53,720 nt of DNA from Gammaproteobacteria bacterium (GTDB lineage: Bacteria > Pseudomonadota > Gammaproteobacteria > AKS1), in assembly GCA_027006175.1 (NCBI GenBank), contig JALTKS010000074.1, forward strand, positions 1-53,720, given 5' to 3'. The notes under the pieces are model-generated. The model saw only the letters and a program-made list of their open reading frames with translations. It ran no database searches and was not told where the DNA came from. Numbering within the stretch: position 1 is the first letter of the stretch; each line of letters begins with the position of its first letter. Made by a program: the position numbers and the translations under genes. This document shows, one piece after another, positions 24,979 through 34,239 of the stretch.

Positions 24979-27879
24979 CTAATTATTTTCAGCACCAAGC
25001 CATTTCTGCCATTGTTGCTGAACACTCGCACGCTCTTTAACAAACCTGTCTGCCGATACGCGTGCAGGGCGCTCCTGCAATTTTAGCTTATGCACTTGCG
25101 CACGATAAGTCTGATAAGCATCAGTTAATGTCTGGCCTGTTTTTGCTTCAAGCAAGCCGACTTCGACCAACTTTTGCAACAAACGCACATTATCTGTCCA
25201 TTCCAGCAATTGTGGGTAGTCATGCGCCCATTGCAGGACTGCGTATTGAACCATAAACTCGATTTCTACGATACCGCCAGCGTCCTGCTTTAGGTCAAAT
25301 TCATCGGATTTTTTGCTACCGAGCTGAGCCGCCATTTTAGCGTGCATATCACGAACTTGCTGCTTTAACTCAGCCGGCTGTCTTTTTTGTGACAAGACTT
25401 TGTAACGCAACCAGGCAAACTCACCCGCCAGATGTTCATCTCCTGCGACAACGCGTGCGCGAACCAGTGCCTGATGCTCCCAAATCCAGGCATCTTGATA
25501 TTGATATTCTCTAAATGCTTCGATTGAGGAAACCAACATTCCGGATGCACCGCTCGGACGCAGCCTTAGATCCACTTCATAGAGAATGCCTGCTGTAGTG
25601 GGTGTATTTAGAATGTGTGTGATACGCTGTGCCAACCTAGAGAAAAACACATTAGAATCAATAGGATGCTTACCATTCGTGACGCTATCATCCTTGCCTA
25701 AATGCAGAAAAACCATATCCAGATCCGATCCATATCCCAGTTCAATTCCGCCTAATTTCCCGTAGCCAAGAATCGCAAAACCCGGATCACAGGGCTGACC
25801 ATCAACCACCGAAGGTGGTTTGCCATGTTTTTTAACCAAATGCTGCCAGGCAAGTTCCATGGCTCGTTCCAACACAACCTCAGCAATATCGGTAAGGTGA
25901 TCACTCACCTGCATCAAGGGCATATCAGCATTCACATCGGCTGCGGCAACACCCAACATGCTGGCTTGTTGAAACTGACGCAGCACATCCATTTGTTGCT
26001 CCAGATCATCCTCATCAATACCCTGCATTCGGGTATCGAGCTCAACCTTGCGCTGCTCGCGTGTTGGCAACGCATATAAACTCCGTGGATTAATCAATTC
26101 ATCCAGCAAAATAGGGTGACTGCTGAGATGATCGCTGATCCAGGGGCTCGCCGCACACAAGCGAACCAGCTGTGAAAGTGCCACCGGATTTTCAACCAAC
26201 AATGATAAATAAGCAGTTCGTCGTGCGATCTGTTCCAACAGATTCAGGACTCTAATCAGCGCCGTATCCGCATCCTGCATTGATACTGCCGCCCCCAATA
26301 ACAGGGGCATTAAATCATCAAATCGTCCCCGTCCCTGTGCGCTCAAAGCACGATAGGTAAAACTTTCTTTTAATGCCGTGAGTCGGCGGCAGATTTCCTC
26401 TGCATCTTGATAACCGGCGTTACCTAATAGTTCTACGACCTGATGATCAGGTAATTCTGTCTGCCAAAGTGTTAGCAAACTTTCCTCTTGTTCATCGGCA
26501 TGATCTGTTTGTGGTGTTGCAAAGACACCCTGAAAATGTGCATCAATCTGGGCGCGCGTTGCACTTAATAGCGAGTCCAGACTACCCCAATCCTGAACCC
26601 CCATGGCATAGGCAAGTCGTTGTTGTGCAATTTCATCATCGGGTAAATCATGGGTTTGTTGATCACGCCACATTTGCAAACGGTGTTCACAGTCACGCAA
26701 TAAAATATAGGCTGCCTGACATTCTTCCACGACATATTCTGGCAATAATTCCAGATCTACCAATGCATCAAGAATAATTTGAATGGGTCGTTGGCGAAGC
26801 ACCTCTCTGCGACCACCGTGCACCAGTTGAAAAGCCTGACCGATAAATTCAATCTCACGGATACCGCCCGCACCCAGTTTGATATTTTTTTGCATTCCTT
26901 TTATGGCAACTTGCCGTTCAATTAACTGCTTCATTTCACGCAGCGATTCAAATACGCTAAAATCAATATAACGCCGGTATACAAAGGGTTTAAGACTCGC
27001 CAGAACAGGTTCACCCTGTTGACGATTACCAGCTACAATGCGCGCCTTGATCATGGCGTAACGTTCCCACTCACGTCCGTGCACCTGATAATAATCTTCA
27101 AACGCCGCCGCACTAATTGCCAAAGGTCCACTATCACCAAACGGGCGTAAGCGCATATCAACACGAAACACAAAACCATCTTCGGTCGCGGTGTTCAAAA
27201 CATGAATCAAACTTCGACTCAGGCGAATAAAATATTCGCTGTTTTCCATTTTAAGTCGCTTACCTTTGGTCTGACCTTCTTCCGGGTAGGTAAAAATAAG
27301 ATCAATGTCGGATGAGTAATTAAGTTCATGTGCACCCAACTTACCCATGCCAATCACAATCAGGGATTGCTCCTCACCATGACTGTTCACCGGCTTGCCT
27401 GATTCTTTTTGTTGCCAACGCGACAGCAATGCCAGCGCCGATTCAATACAGGCTTCTGCTAACCAACTTAGTTCCGTGGTCGTGGCATGTAAATCATTCC
27501 AGTTAGATAAATCTCGAAATGCAAGCCGTAACATTTCCCGTTGCCGGTAAACACGTAACACACGCATCAGTTCTGTTTGTTGTTTTACCTTCTGCAAGCG
27601 CTTAACCAATACGGCTAATTGTTCGCCGTATTGGTAATGACGAAACAAATCGCCACTGTGCTGAAGTTCATCCATCAGGTCAGGTTCACGTACACAAAGG
27701 TCACGTGCAAACTCACTGCAAACAAACAGGCGTTTAAGCAGACGAACCAATTCAGGATCTGAAGGGGGGGCAAGTTTAGATTCGGTCAATGACTCAAGAT
27801 AAGCCTGCCAATGCGTCTCAGCCTGTTCATTAAAAACATCGGGCATAGGCATATCGTGACGGTGAGGCAAGGCTTTCAT
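24979..27879 (-). CDS. glnE: Bifunctional glutamine synthetase adenylyltransferase/deadenylylase
   Basis: 966 residues with two nucleotidyltransferase halves. The N-terminal half, which removes AMP, has the acidic motif YSSDIDLIFTYPEEG. The C-terminal half, which adds AMP, has GYGSDLDMVFLHLG, and both show the G/S-D-x-D signature. The LRPFGDSGPLA and LRPSGASGMLV segments repeat the same fold. GlnE switches glutamine synthetase activity in response to PII and glutamine. Length is close to the E. coli protein (946). It is divergent from pilU and read with ilvE. Confidence 0.96.
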   Translation of the reverse strand: MKALPHRHDMPMPDVFNEQAETHWQAYLESLTESKLAPPSDPELVRLLKRLFVCSEFARDLCVREPDLMDELQHSGDLFRHYQYGEQLAVLVKRLQKVKQQTELMRVLRVYRQREMLRLAFRDLSNWNDLHATTTELSWLAEACIESALALLSRWQQKESGKPVNSHGEEQSLIVIGMGKLGAHELNYSSDIDLIFTYPEEGQTKGKRLKMENSEYFIRLSRSLIHVLNTATEDGFVFRVDMRLRPFGDSGPLAISAAAFEDYYQVHGREWERYAMIKARIVAGNRQQGEPVLASLKPFVYRRYIDFSVFESLREMKQLIERQVAIKGMQKNIKLGAGGIREIEFIGQAFQLVHGGRREVLRQRPIQIILDALVDLELLPEYVVEECQAAYILLRDCEHRLQMWRDQQTHDLPDDEIAQQRLAYAMGVQDWGSLDSLLSATRAQIDAHFQGVFATPQTDHADEQEESLLTLWQTELPDHQVVELLGNAGYQDAEEICRRLTALKESFTYRALSAQGRGRFDDLMPLLLGAAVSMQDADTALIRVLNLLEQIARRTAYLSLLVENPVALSQLVRLCAASPWISDHLSSHPILLDELINPRSLYALPTREQRKVELDTRMQGIDEDDLEQQMDVLRQFQQASMLGVAAADVNADMPLMQVSDHLTDIAEVVLERAMELAWQHLVKKHGKPPSVVDGQPCDPGFAILGYGKLGGIELGYGSDLDMVFLHLGKDDSVTNGKHPIDSNVFFSRLAQRITHILNTPTTAGILYEVDLRLRPSGASGMLVSSIEAFREYQYQDAWIWEHQALVRARVVAGDEHLAGEFAWLRYKVLSQKRQPAELKQQVRDMHAKMAAQLGSKKSDEFDLKQDAGGIVEIEFMVQYAVLQWAHDYPQLLEWTDNVRLLQKLVEVGLLEAKTGQTLTDAYQTYRAQVHKLKLQERPARVSADRFVKERASVQQQWQKWLGAENN

Positions 27880-27987
27880 ATCAATAGCTTACGTTCGAAA
27901 GCCCTCTTATGACAAGAAAAAAATGTCACTAAAGAACTTTGCCGTCTAGCCGAAGTATTAAGGAGTCTGTTTATATTGGAGTTGAGC

Positions 27988-29181
27988 ATGGAATTTAAAG
28001 ATTATCTCAAAATACTGGCGATGAAAGACGGTTCCGACCTGTACCTTACCGTGGGTGCGAAACCATCAGCTAAATTTCAGGGCACACTCACTCCCATTGA
28101 TACCAAAACACTCGTCGATGCCGACATCAAAGAGATTGCATACTCCGTCATGAGTGATGAAAAAATCGCCGAATTTGAAAATAAGCCTGAAATGAACCTC
28201 GCTATCTCGGAAAAAGGTGTTGGTCGTTTTCGAATCAATATTTTCAAGCAACGTAACAGTCTTTCAATGGTGATCCGTAATATTGTTGCTGAAATCCCCA
28301 GCTTTGAATCACTTAAGCTTCCACCGGTTTTACAAAAGTTAGTGATGGCTAAAAATGGATTAATCTTATTTGTCGGTGGCACCGGTTCCGGTAAATCAAC
28401 GTCGCTGGCATCGCTGATTGATTACCGCAACACCAATAGCGCCGGGCATATTATTACCATTGAAGATCCAATTGAATATGTGCACTCGCACAAAAAATCG
28501 ATTATTAACCAACGTGAAGTGGGTGTTGATACAGATAGCTATGAAGATGCACTAAAGAACACCTTACGTCAGGCACCTGATGTAATTCTAATTGGTGAAA
28601 TCCGCGATGCTGAAACCATGGAGCACGCACTCGCCTTCGCTGAAACCGGTCATCTCGCTATTTCGACCTTGCACGCAAATAATGCCAATCAGGCAATTGA
28701 TCGTATTATTAATTTCTTCCCGGAAGAACGCCGTAACCAGTTACTCAATGACTTATCGCTAAACTTACAGGGCTTTATTTCGCAACGTCTTATTCCAACC
28801 GTTGATGGCAAGCGTTGTGCCGCTGTTGAAGTGTTGCTTGGCACGCCCATTGTCCGCGATACCGTTAAACGTGGCGGCGTCAGTGAGCTGAAAGAAATCA
28901 TGGAAAAATCAGTAAATCTGGGTATGCAAACCTTTGATCACGCCTTATTAGAGCTATTCAAACAAGGACGTATCTCTGAAGAAGAAGCGATCCGCAATGC
29001 CGACTCTGCAAATAATTTACGCCTTAAAATCAGCCTCTCTGAAGGTGCTTCGCCTGAAGAAGATTCAGGTTTAAGCCTGTTGGAAGAACCGGAAGAAGAG
29101 GAAGAAGAAGCGCCCATGGAAGGGGCTGCTAGTTTTAGTCTAAGCCTTGAACCCGAACCAACTGATACTCAACCAGATTAA
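27988..29181 (+). CDS. pilU: Type IV pilus retraction ATPase PilU
   Basis: 397 residues from ATG 27988, which has TTGGAG six bases upstream. An in-frame TTG at 27976 is that same Shine-Dalgarno stretch and is unlikely to be the start. The N-terminus MEFKDYLKILAMKDGSDLYLTVGAKPSAKF, Walker A GGTGSGKST (Lys136), Walker B-type IGEIRDAETM and the STLHANNANQAIDRIINFFP box define a PilT/PilU secretion ATPase. The long acidic C-terminal tail (PEEEEEEAP) favours PilU over PilT. PilU assists retraction of type IV pili. pilT is not adjacent. Confidence 0.9.
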   Translation: MEFKDYLKILAMKDGSDLYLTVGAKPSAKFQGTLTPIDTKTLVDADIKEIAYSVMSDEKIAEFENKPEMNLAISEKGVGRFRINIFKQRNSLSMVIRNIVAEIPSFESLKLPPVLQKLVMAKNGLILFVGGTGSGKSTSLASLIDYRNTNSAGHIITIEDPIEYVHSHKKSIINQREVGVDTDSYEDALKNTLRQAPDVILIGEIRDAETMEHALAFAETGHLAISTLHANNANQAIDRIINFFPEERRNQLLNDLSLNLQGFISQRLIPTVDGKRCAAVEVLLGTPIVRDTVKRGGVSELKEIMEKSVNLGMQTFDHALLELFKQGRISEEEAIRNADSANNLRLKISLSEGASPEEDSGLSLLEEPEEEEEEAPMEGAASFSLSLEPEPTDTQPD

Positions 29182-29193
29182 CAGGTTAGTAGA

Positions 29194-29287
29194 TGGTCGC
29201 TGTTATCACGTACTGCACATCGCCGAGACAAACGCCCTGCGGGACGCTTGTAATTCGGCGCTGCACAGTACGTGATAACAACTCCTT
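29194..29287. repeat. Palindromic repeat element, copy 1 (94 bp)
   Basis: Starts 12 bp after the pilU stop. It is bounded by TGGTCG and AACTCCTT. Outer arms GTTATCACGTACTG (29202-29215) and CAGTACGTGATAAC (29266-29279) pair perfectly. Between them lies a 50-nt core that itself folds: CGCCGA with TCGGCG, then ACAA(A)CG and CCC with GGG, A bulge, CGCTTGT and a TGC tip. Copy 2 at 31807-31900 has the same length without gaps and a core differing at one position. Its arms differ at six positions per side. No T-run follows, so it is not a normal terminator. No known repeat family is recognised. Confidence 0.85.
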
Positions 29288-29331
29288 AAACAAAGCCTCC
29301 CCAAACAAAGGCAACTAACCTAAGATTACAA

Positions 29332-29406
29332 GCACTGATGTCAGGACTTAGGTGATGGCGAATTACAAGCGTCCTGCAGCCAACAGCTAAGTCCTGGCAG
29401 CAGTGC
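29332..29406. repeat. Second hairpin with nested inverted core fragment, copy 1
   Basis: Twenty-base arms at 29332-29351 and 29387-29406 pair with one mismatch and one G-T wobble. The 35-nt loop contains, at 29357-29379, a 23-nt segment nearly identical to the reverse complement of half of the palindrome core (GCGAATTACAAGCGTCCTGC against GCCGAATTACAAGCGTCCCG). The right arm ends in CTGGCAGCAGTGCGAACCAA (29394-29413), which recurs exactly at 32002-32021. Confidence 0.75.
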
Positions 29407-29420
29407 GAACCAACCTTAAG

Positions 29421-29463
29421 GATAATATGTCTCTGATAAGATAATATGTCTCTGGAACCTATT
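29421..29463. repeat. Short tandem duplication next to the LysR stop
   Basis: GATAATATGTCTCTG occurs twice with a 19-bp period (29421-29435 and 29440-29454). The second copy runs into GTCTCTGGAACCTATT (29448-29463), which is shared exactly with 31923-31938 in the other repeat region. Confidence 0.6.
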
Positions 29464-29467
29464 CATG

Positions 29468-30367
29468 TTAATCCCACGCAGGTTCATCAGAAAAATATTG
29501 CGCCGCAAAATCAATAAAGGTTCGTACCTTTGCCGACAAATAACGTCGCGAGGGAAACACAGCATTAATATTTAATTCAGGTGGACAATAATCGCTTAAC
29601 ACTTGTTGCAAACTGCCGTTACGAAGGTCTTCGCCAACAATAAAGGTTGGCATAAACACAATGCCTAAATCAGCCAATGCTGCCGCTCTCAAAATATGGC
29701 CATTATCCGTTGTCAGTGGTCCACTAACACGCACATTCTCAATACCTGCTGGCCCGTAAAATGACCATGTATCCGGTTTATCTGCATTGGAGTAAAGCAA
29801 ACAATGATGTAACGCTAAATCCTGAGGAACATTGGGTGTTCCGTGTTCTTTCAAATATTTTGGCGAGGCGCAATAAACCAACTTACAGCTAGAAAGTTTT
29901 CGTGCAATTAAACTTGTATCTGCCATCTCGGCAATACGTATCACGACATCAAATCCCTCATCCACAACATCAACAAAACGGTCGGTCAGCTGCAATGAAA
30001 TCTGCACTTGAGGATACTGCTTCATGTATTCTGTAATCACATCTTTAAAATGCAAGATGCCAAACGATCCCGGGGCACCAATCGTCAAGGTTCCACGAGG
30101 TGTCTCTGTATGTTCGCCTGCCATGCTGTCGATTTCATCAACTTCAAGCAACAACACCTTACAGCGCTCGTAATATATGCGCCCCATCTCGGTCAGGCTG
30201 ATGCGACGTGTTGTGCGGTTCAATAAACGTGTGCCTAAATGTGCTTCTAGCTGCATCACCAGCTTACTGATTTGAGCACGCGATAAACCGGTTCTTTCTT
30301 GTGCCGCGGTAAAACCGCCGCGATCAACGACTTCAATAAACACTGACATGCTGTGAAAACGATCCAT
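29468..30367 (-). CDS. LysR family transcriptional regulator
   Basis: 299 residues. The N-terminal winged helix-turn-helix reads MDRFHSMSVFIEVVDRGGFTAAQERTGLSRAQISKLVMQLEAHLGTRLLNRTTRRISLTE-like, and a type-2 periplasmic-binding-like effector domain follows. The MDRFHSM start is typical of the AaeR/DsdC-like group that controls neighbouring oxidoreductase genes. It is transcribed divergently from pirin and nitroreductase genes 108 bp away, the classical LysR layout, so it probably activates them and represses itself. The inducer is unknown. Confidence 0.9.
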   Translation of the reverse strand: MDRFHSMSVFIEVVDRGGFTAAQERTGLSRAQISKLVMQLEAHLGTRLLNRTTRRISLTEMGRIYYERCKVLLLEVDEIDSMAGEHTETPRGTLTIGAPGSFGILHFKDVITEYMKQYPQVQISLQLTDRFVDVVDEGFDVVIRIAEMADTSLIARKLSSCKLVYCASPKYLKEHGTPNVPQDLALHHCLLYSNADKPDTWSFYGPAGIENVRVSGPLTTDNGHILRAAALADLGIVFMPTFIVGEDLRNGSLQQVLSDYCPPELNINAVFPSRRYLSAKVRTFIDFAAQYFSDEPAWD

Positions 30368-30368
30368 A

Positions 30369-30425
30369 TTGTCAATTATAAAGAAACAAACTGTCTTTAT
30401 ATAGTCTATTTATCTTAATAATGAC
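30369..30425. promoter_or_regulatory. Candidate LysR operator: TTGTCA ... TGACAA inverted pair
   Basis: In the divergent LysR-pirin gap, TTGTCAATTAT at 30369 faces TAATGACAA ending at 30425. This gives two inverted half-sites about 45 bp apart. The left one sits directly before the LysR start codon. Such spacing suits paired regulatory and activation sites, but it could be chance in an AT-rich gap. Confidence 0.35.
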
Positions 30426-30475
30426 AACATATATGCTGAATTCATCGTCAAAACAGGCAAAAAGGAGACATAACA

Positions 30476-31165
30476 ATGATCACAGTCAGACACAGCGATG
30501 AACGAGGCACAGTCAACCATGGCTGGCTAAAAGCCAAACATAGCTTCTCTTTTGGCAGCTACTACGACGCCGAACACATGGGTGTTTCGTCACTACGTGT
30601 CATTAATGATGATCATATCGAAGCGGGTCAGGGCTTTCCTACCCACTCCCATCAAGACATGGAAATCATTACCTATGTGACCGCCGGTCGCATCGAACAC
30701 AAAGACAGCATGGGCAATACTGAAATACTTCCTGCCGGTGAGTTTCAATTAATGAGTGCCGGATCGGGCATTACACACAGTGAATACAATCCATCACTCA
30801 CGGAATCATTAAAATTATTTCAGATATGGATTCAGCCTGACAGCCTGGGAATTAAACCAGGTTACCAACAGAAAAAATTTACAGCCACACAAGGGCTGCA
30901 ACTGATTGCCTCACCTGATGCACAGGGTGACTCATTTCTGATTCATCAGGATGCTTATTTATATCAACTCAAACTCAACAGCGGTGAATCACTGTTGCAT
31001 GCTACCACGACAGGACGCAGCATCTATGTACATATTGTCGCTGGTGAACTTGATATTGACGGGCAACATTTATCAGCTGGTGATGCCGCCACTATAACGG
31101 ATGTAAACAGTGTTAATTTTAAAAGCCTGCAAACAGCCGAAGCCTTGATTTTTGATTTACCATAA
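30476..31165 (+). CDS. Pirin family protein (YhhW-like bicupin)
   Basis: 229 residues with the pirin N-domain pattern FPTHSHQDMEIITYVTAGRIEHKDSMGN and EFQLMSAGSGITHSEYN. The His, His, His and Glu metal ligands of the first cupin are in place. Bacterial pirins such as YhhW can act as quercetin dioxygenases; others bind partner enzymes. A strong AAGGAGA precedes the ATG. The gene leads a two-gene unit with a nitroreductase under a divergent LysR regulator, which suggests handling of an aromatic or quinone-like compound. Confidence 0.9.
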   Translation: MITVRHSDERGTVNHGWLKAKHSFSFGSYYDAEHMGVSSLRVINDDHIEAGQGFPTHSHQDMEIITYVTAGRIEHKDSMGNTEILPAGEFQLMSAGSGITHSEYNPSLTESLKLFQIWIQPDSLGIKPGYQQKKFTATQGLQLIASPDAQGDSFLIHQDAYLYQLKLNSGESLLHATTTGRSIYVHIVAGELDIDGQHLSAGDAATITDVNSVNFKSLQTAEALIFDLP

Positions 31166-31201
31166 ACCCTATTGATTCCAAACAAGACAAAGGAAACCCA
31201 C

Positions 31202-31804
31202 ATGCAAACAGCCGATGCTATTACTCAACGCCGTGCCGTAAAACACTACGATGCTTCACACCGATTCTCTGATGATGAAATCAACCATCTCATGTCATTG
31301 GCGAAGTTATCACCAACAGCCTATAACCAACAGAACTATCGTTTTGTACTCGTAAAAGATCCTGAGCTACGCAAACAAATTCGTGCGGCCGCCTGGGATC
31401 AGGCACAAGTCACCGATGCCTCCTTGCTTATTATTCTCTGTGCCGATCTCAATGCATGGCAAAAAGAACCACGGCGCTATTGGGCCAATGCATCTGAAGC
31501 GGTGCAAGACTTCATGGTTGAAGCGATTGATCCTTACTACCGTGACCTGCAACAAGTACAACGTGACGAAGCCATGCGTACCTGTGGCATCGCTGCACAA
31601 ACCATCATGCTTACCGCTAAAGACATGGGCTATGATTCCTGCCCGATGGATGGCTTTGATTTCGATGCTGTAGGTAAGTTAATTAACCTACCTGACGATC
31701 ACGTCATAAGCATGATGGTGGTGGTTGGTAAAGCAACACAAGAGCCGTGGGAAAGACCGACTCAGCTATCTATGGATGATGTGGTTATCAACGATCGGTT
31801 TTGA
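31202..31804 (+). CDS. Nitroreductase family flavoprotein
   Basis: 200 residues from ATG 31202, preceded by AAAGGA. An upstream in-frame TTG (31172) would place non-family residues before the conserved ITQRRAVKHYD. The FMN-binding N-terminus (RRAVKHYD) and SPTAYNQQNYRFVLVKD match NfsB/YdrA-type nitroreductases. The C-terminal region has AAQTIMLTAKDMGYDSCPMDGFD and VVVGKA. These enzymes reduce nitroaromatics or quinones with NAD(P)H. It starts 36 bp after the pirin stop, and repeat copy 2 begins 2 bp after its own stop. Confidence 0.88.
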   Translation: MQTADAITQRRAVKHYDASHRFSDDEINHLMSLAKLSPTAYNQQNYRFVLVKDPELRKQIRAAAWDQAQVTDASLLIILCADLNAWQKEPRRYWANASEAVQDFMVEAIDPYYRDLQQVQRDEAMRTCGIAAQTIMLTAKDMGYDSCPMDGFDFDAVGKLINLPDDHVISMMVVVGKATQEPWERPTQLSMDDVVINDRF

Positions 31805-31806
31805 GG

Positions 31807-31900
31807 TGGTCGTCGCCATCCGTTATTGCACATCGCCGAGACAAGCGCCCTGCGGGACGCTTGTAATTCGGCGCTGCACAATAACGGATGCCAACTCCTT
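31807..31900. repeat. Palindromic repeat element, copy 2 (94 bp)
   Basis: Begins 2 bp after the nitroreductase stop and again runs from TGGTCG to AACTCCTT. Arms are GCCATCCGTTATTG (31815-31828) and CAATAACGGATGCC (31879-31892), pairing at 13 of 14 positions. The core (31829-31878) matches copy 1 at 49 of 50 bases. The one change, A to G, turns an A-C mismatch of the inner stem into a G-C pair. It lies in the same orientation as copy 1, 2.6 kb away. Confidence 0.85.
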
Positions 31901-31952
31901 GGAAAATAGGTCTCGGAAATAGGTCTCTGGAACCTATTACTGGAACCTATTA
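31901..31952. repeat. Short tandem and inverted repeats behind copy 2
   Basis: GGAAAATAGGTCTC and GGAAATAGGTCTC repeat in tandem, then TGGAACCTATTA occurs twice. AATAGGT (31918-31924) and ACCTATT (31932-31938) pair around a 7-nt loop. GTCTCTGGAACCTATT (31923-31938) is shared with 29448-29463. Confidence 0.55.
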
Positions 31953-31978
31953 AAAAAACAGTTAACCCAAAACCATCA

Positions 31979-32021
31979 GCAATGATGTCAGTTGTTAGCT
32001 GCTGGCAGCAGTGCGAACCAA
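31979..32021. repeat. Second hairpin, shortened, copy 2
   Basis: GCAATGATGTCAG (31979-31991) pairs imperfectly with CTGGCAGCAGTGC (32002-32014), with two mismatches and one wobble, around a 10-nt loop. The right arm and its tail CTGGCAGCAGTGCGAACCAA are identical to 29394-29413. The nested inverted core seen in copy 1 is absent here. Confidence 0.6.
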
Positions 32022-32031
32022 ACCCACAAAC

Positions 32032-32066
32032 AAAAAGACCCCGCTAAAAATAGCGAGGTCTTTTTT
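32032..32066 (-). terminator. Rho-independent terminator of groEL (bidirectional)
   Basis: AAAAAGACC(C)CGCTA and TAGCGAGGTCTTTTT form a strong stem with a 4-nt A loop. There are T-runs on both strands, 35 bp beyond the groEL stop. It will end groESL transcripts and also shield against read-through from the nitroreductase side. Confidence 0.88.
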
Positions 32067-32100
32067 AGGCTCAGGCATTAACCTGAAGGTAAAGCAGCCA

Positions 32101-33774
<1,674 letters not shown>

Positions 33775-33809
33775 TTAAATTCTGTTTGTTACGATGATTG
33801 CGACAAGGC

Positions 33810-34100
33810 TTAGCCTTCAATCACACCCATAATGTCTTCTTCACGCATAACCAGCAGTGTTTCGCCATCGGCTTTCACTTCGTTACCGGAAAATTTACCA
33901 AAAATGACTGTGTCACCGACTTTTACGTCAAGGGGTGTGACATCGCCATTGTTATTAGTCGTACCCTTACCAACAGCCAGTACTTCACCCATTGCTGGTT
34001 TTTCAGTCGCTGAATCAGGGATCACAATGCCGCCTGCGCTGGTAGTTTCTTCTTCAGTGCGTCGAATAATAACGCGGTCATGTAATGGACGAATGTTCAT
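33810..34100 (-). CDS. groES: Co-chaperonin GroES (10 kDa)
   Basis: 96 residues, [18 protein letters not shown]-type start. A mobile loop ([14 protein letters not shown]) binds GroEL, and the roof-loop/C-terminal strand [17 protein letters not shown] follows. It caps the GroEL cavity as a heptamer. AGGAGA precedes the ATG. A perfect CIRCE element and a TATAAT box upstream indicate HrcA-controlled heat-shock expression. Confidence 0.98.
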   Translation of the reverse strand: MNIRPLHDRVIIRRTEEETTSAGGIVIPDSATEKPAMGEVLAVGKGTTNNNGDVTPLDVKVGDTVIFGKFSGNEVKADGETLLVMREEDIMGVIEG

Positions 34101-34145
34101 TAATCACATCTCCTAGTAGGATTTTCAATAAATTCAATTAGTTAT

Positions 34146-34151
34146 ATTATA
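34146..34151 (-). promoter_or_regulatory. -10 box of the groESL promoter
   Basis: Minus-strand TATAAT lies about 45 bp before the groES ATG and 14 bp downstream of CIRCE. It is preceded by CCCCAA, so CCCCAATATA could also read as a heat-shock sigma factor -10 element. No convincing -35 partner is visible. Confidence 0.5.
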
Positions 34152-34164
34152 TTGGGGTGTGCTG

Positions 34165-34191
34165 TTAGCACTCTCCGTTAATGAGTGCTAA
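34165..34191 (-). promoter_or_regulatory. CIRCE operator (HrcA binding site) of groESL
   Basis: TTAGCACTC-N9-GAGTGCTAA, a perfect match to the CIRCE consensus with a 9-bp spacer, lies 65 bp upstream of groES. HrcA represses chaperone genes by binding this inverted repeat. This predicts an hrcA gene elsewhere in the genome. Confidence 0.95.
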
Positions 34192-34239
34192 TAATAAGGG
34201 CGGAATGGGAAAAATCAAGGGGGATGCGCTTAAAAATAA

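Noticed and set aside
29194-29287. Integron attC recombination site
   Set aside because: The element is an imperfect palindrome next to a possible cassette, but it lacks the RYYYAAC/GTTRRRY core sites in both copies, and no integron integrase is present in the window.
29194-29287. Rho-independent terminator of pilU
   Set aside because: The stem is strong, but no T-run follows, and the conserved internal bulges and core are unlike a terminator.
29332-29406. Hammerhead-type ribozyme
   Set aside because: CTGATG occurs at the hairpin base, but the next conserved A is T and no matching GAA core lies at the needed place.
29182-32031. Composite transposon
   Set aside because: The flanking repeats contain no transposase gene, no terminal inverted repeats framing the whole module and no visible target-site duplication.
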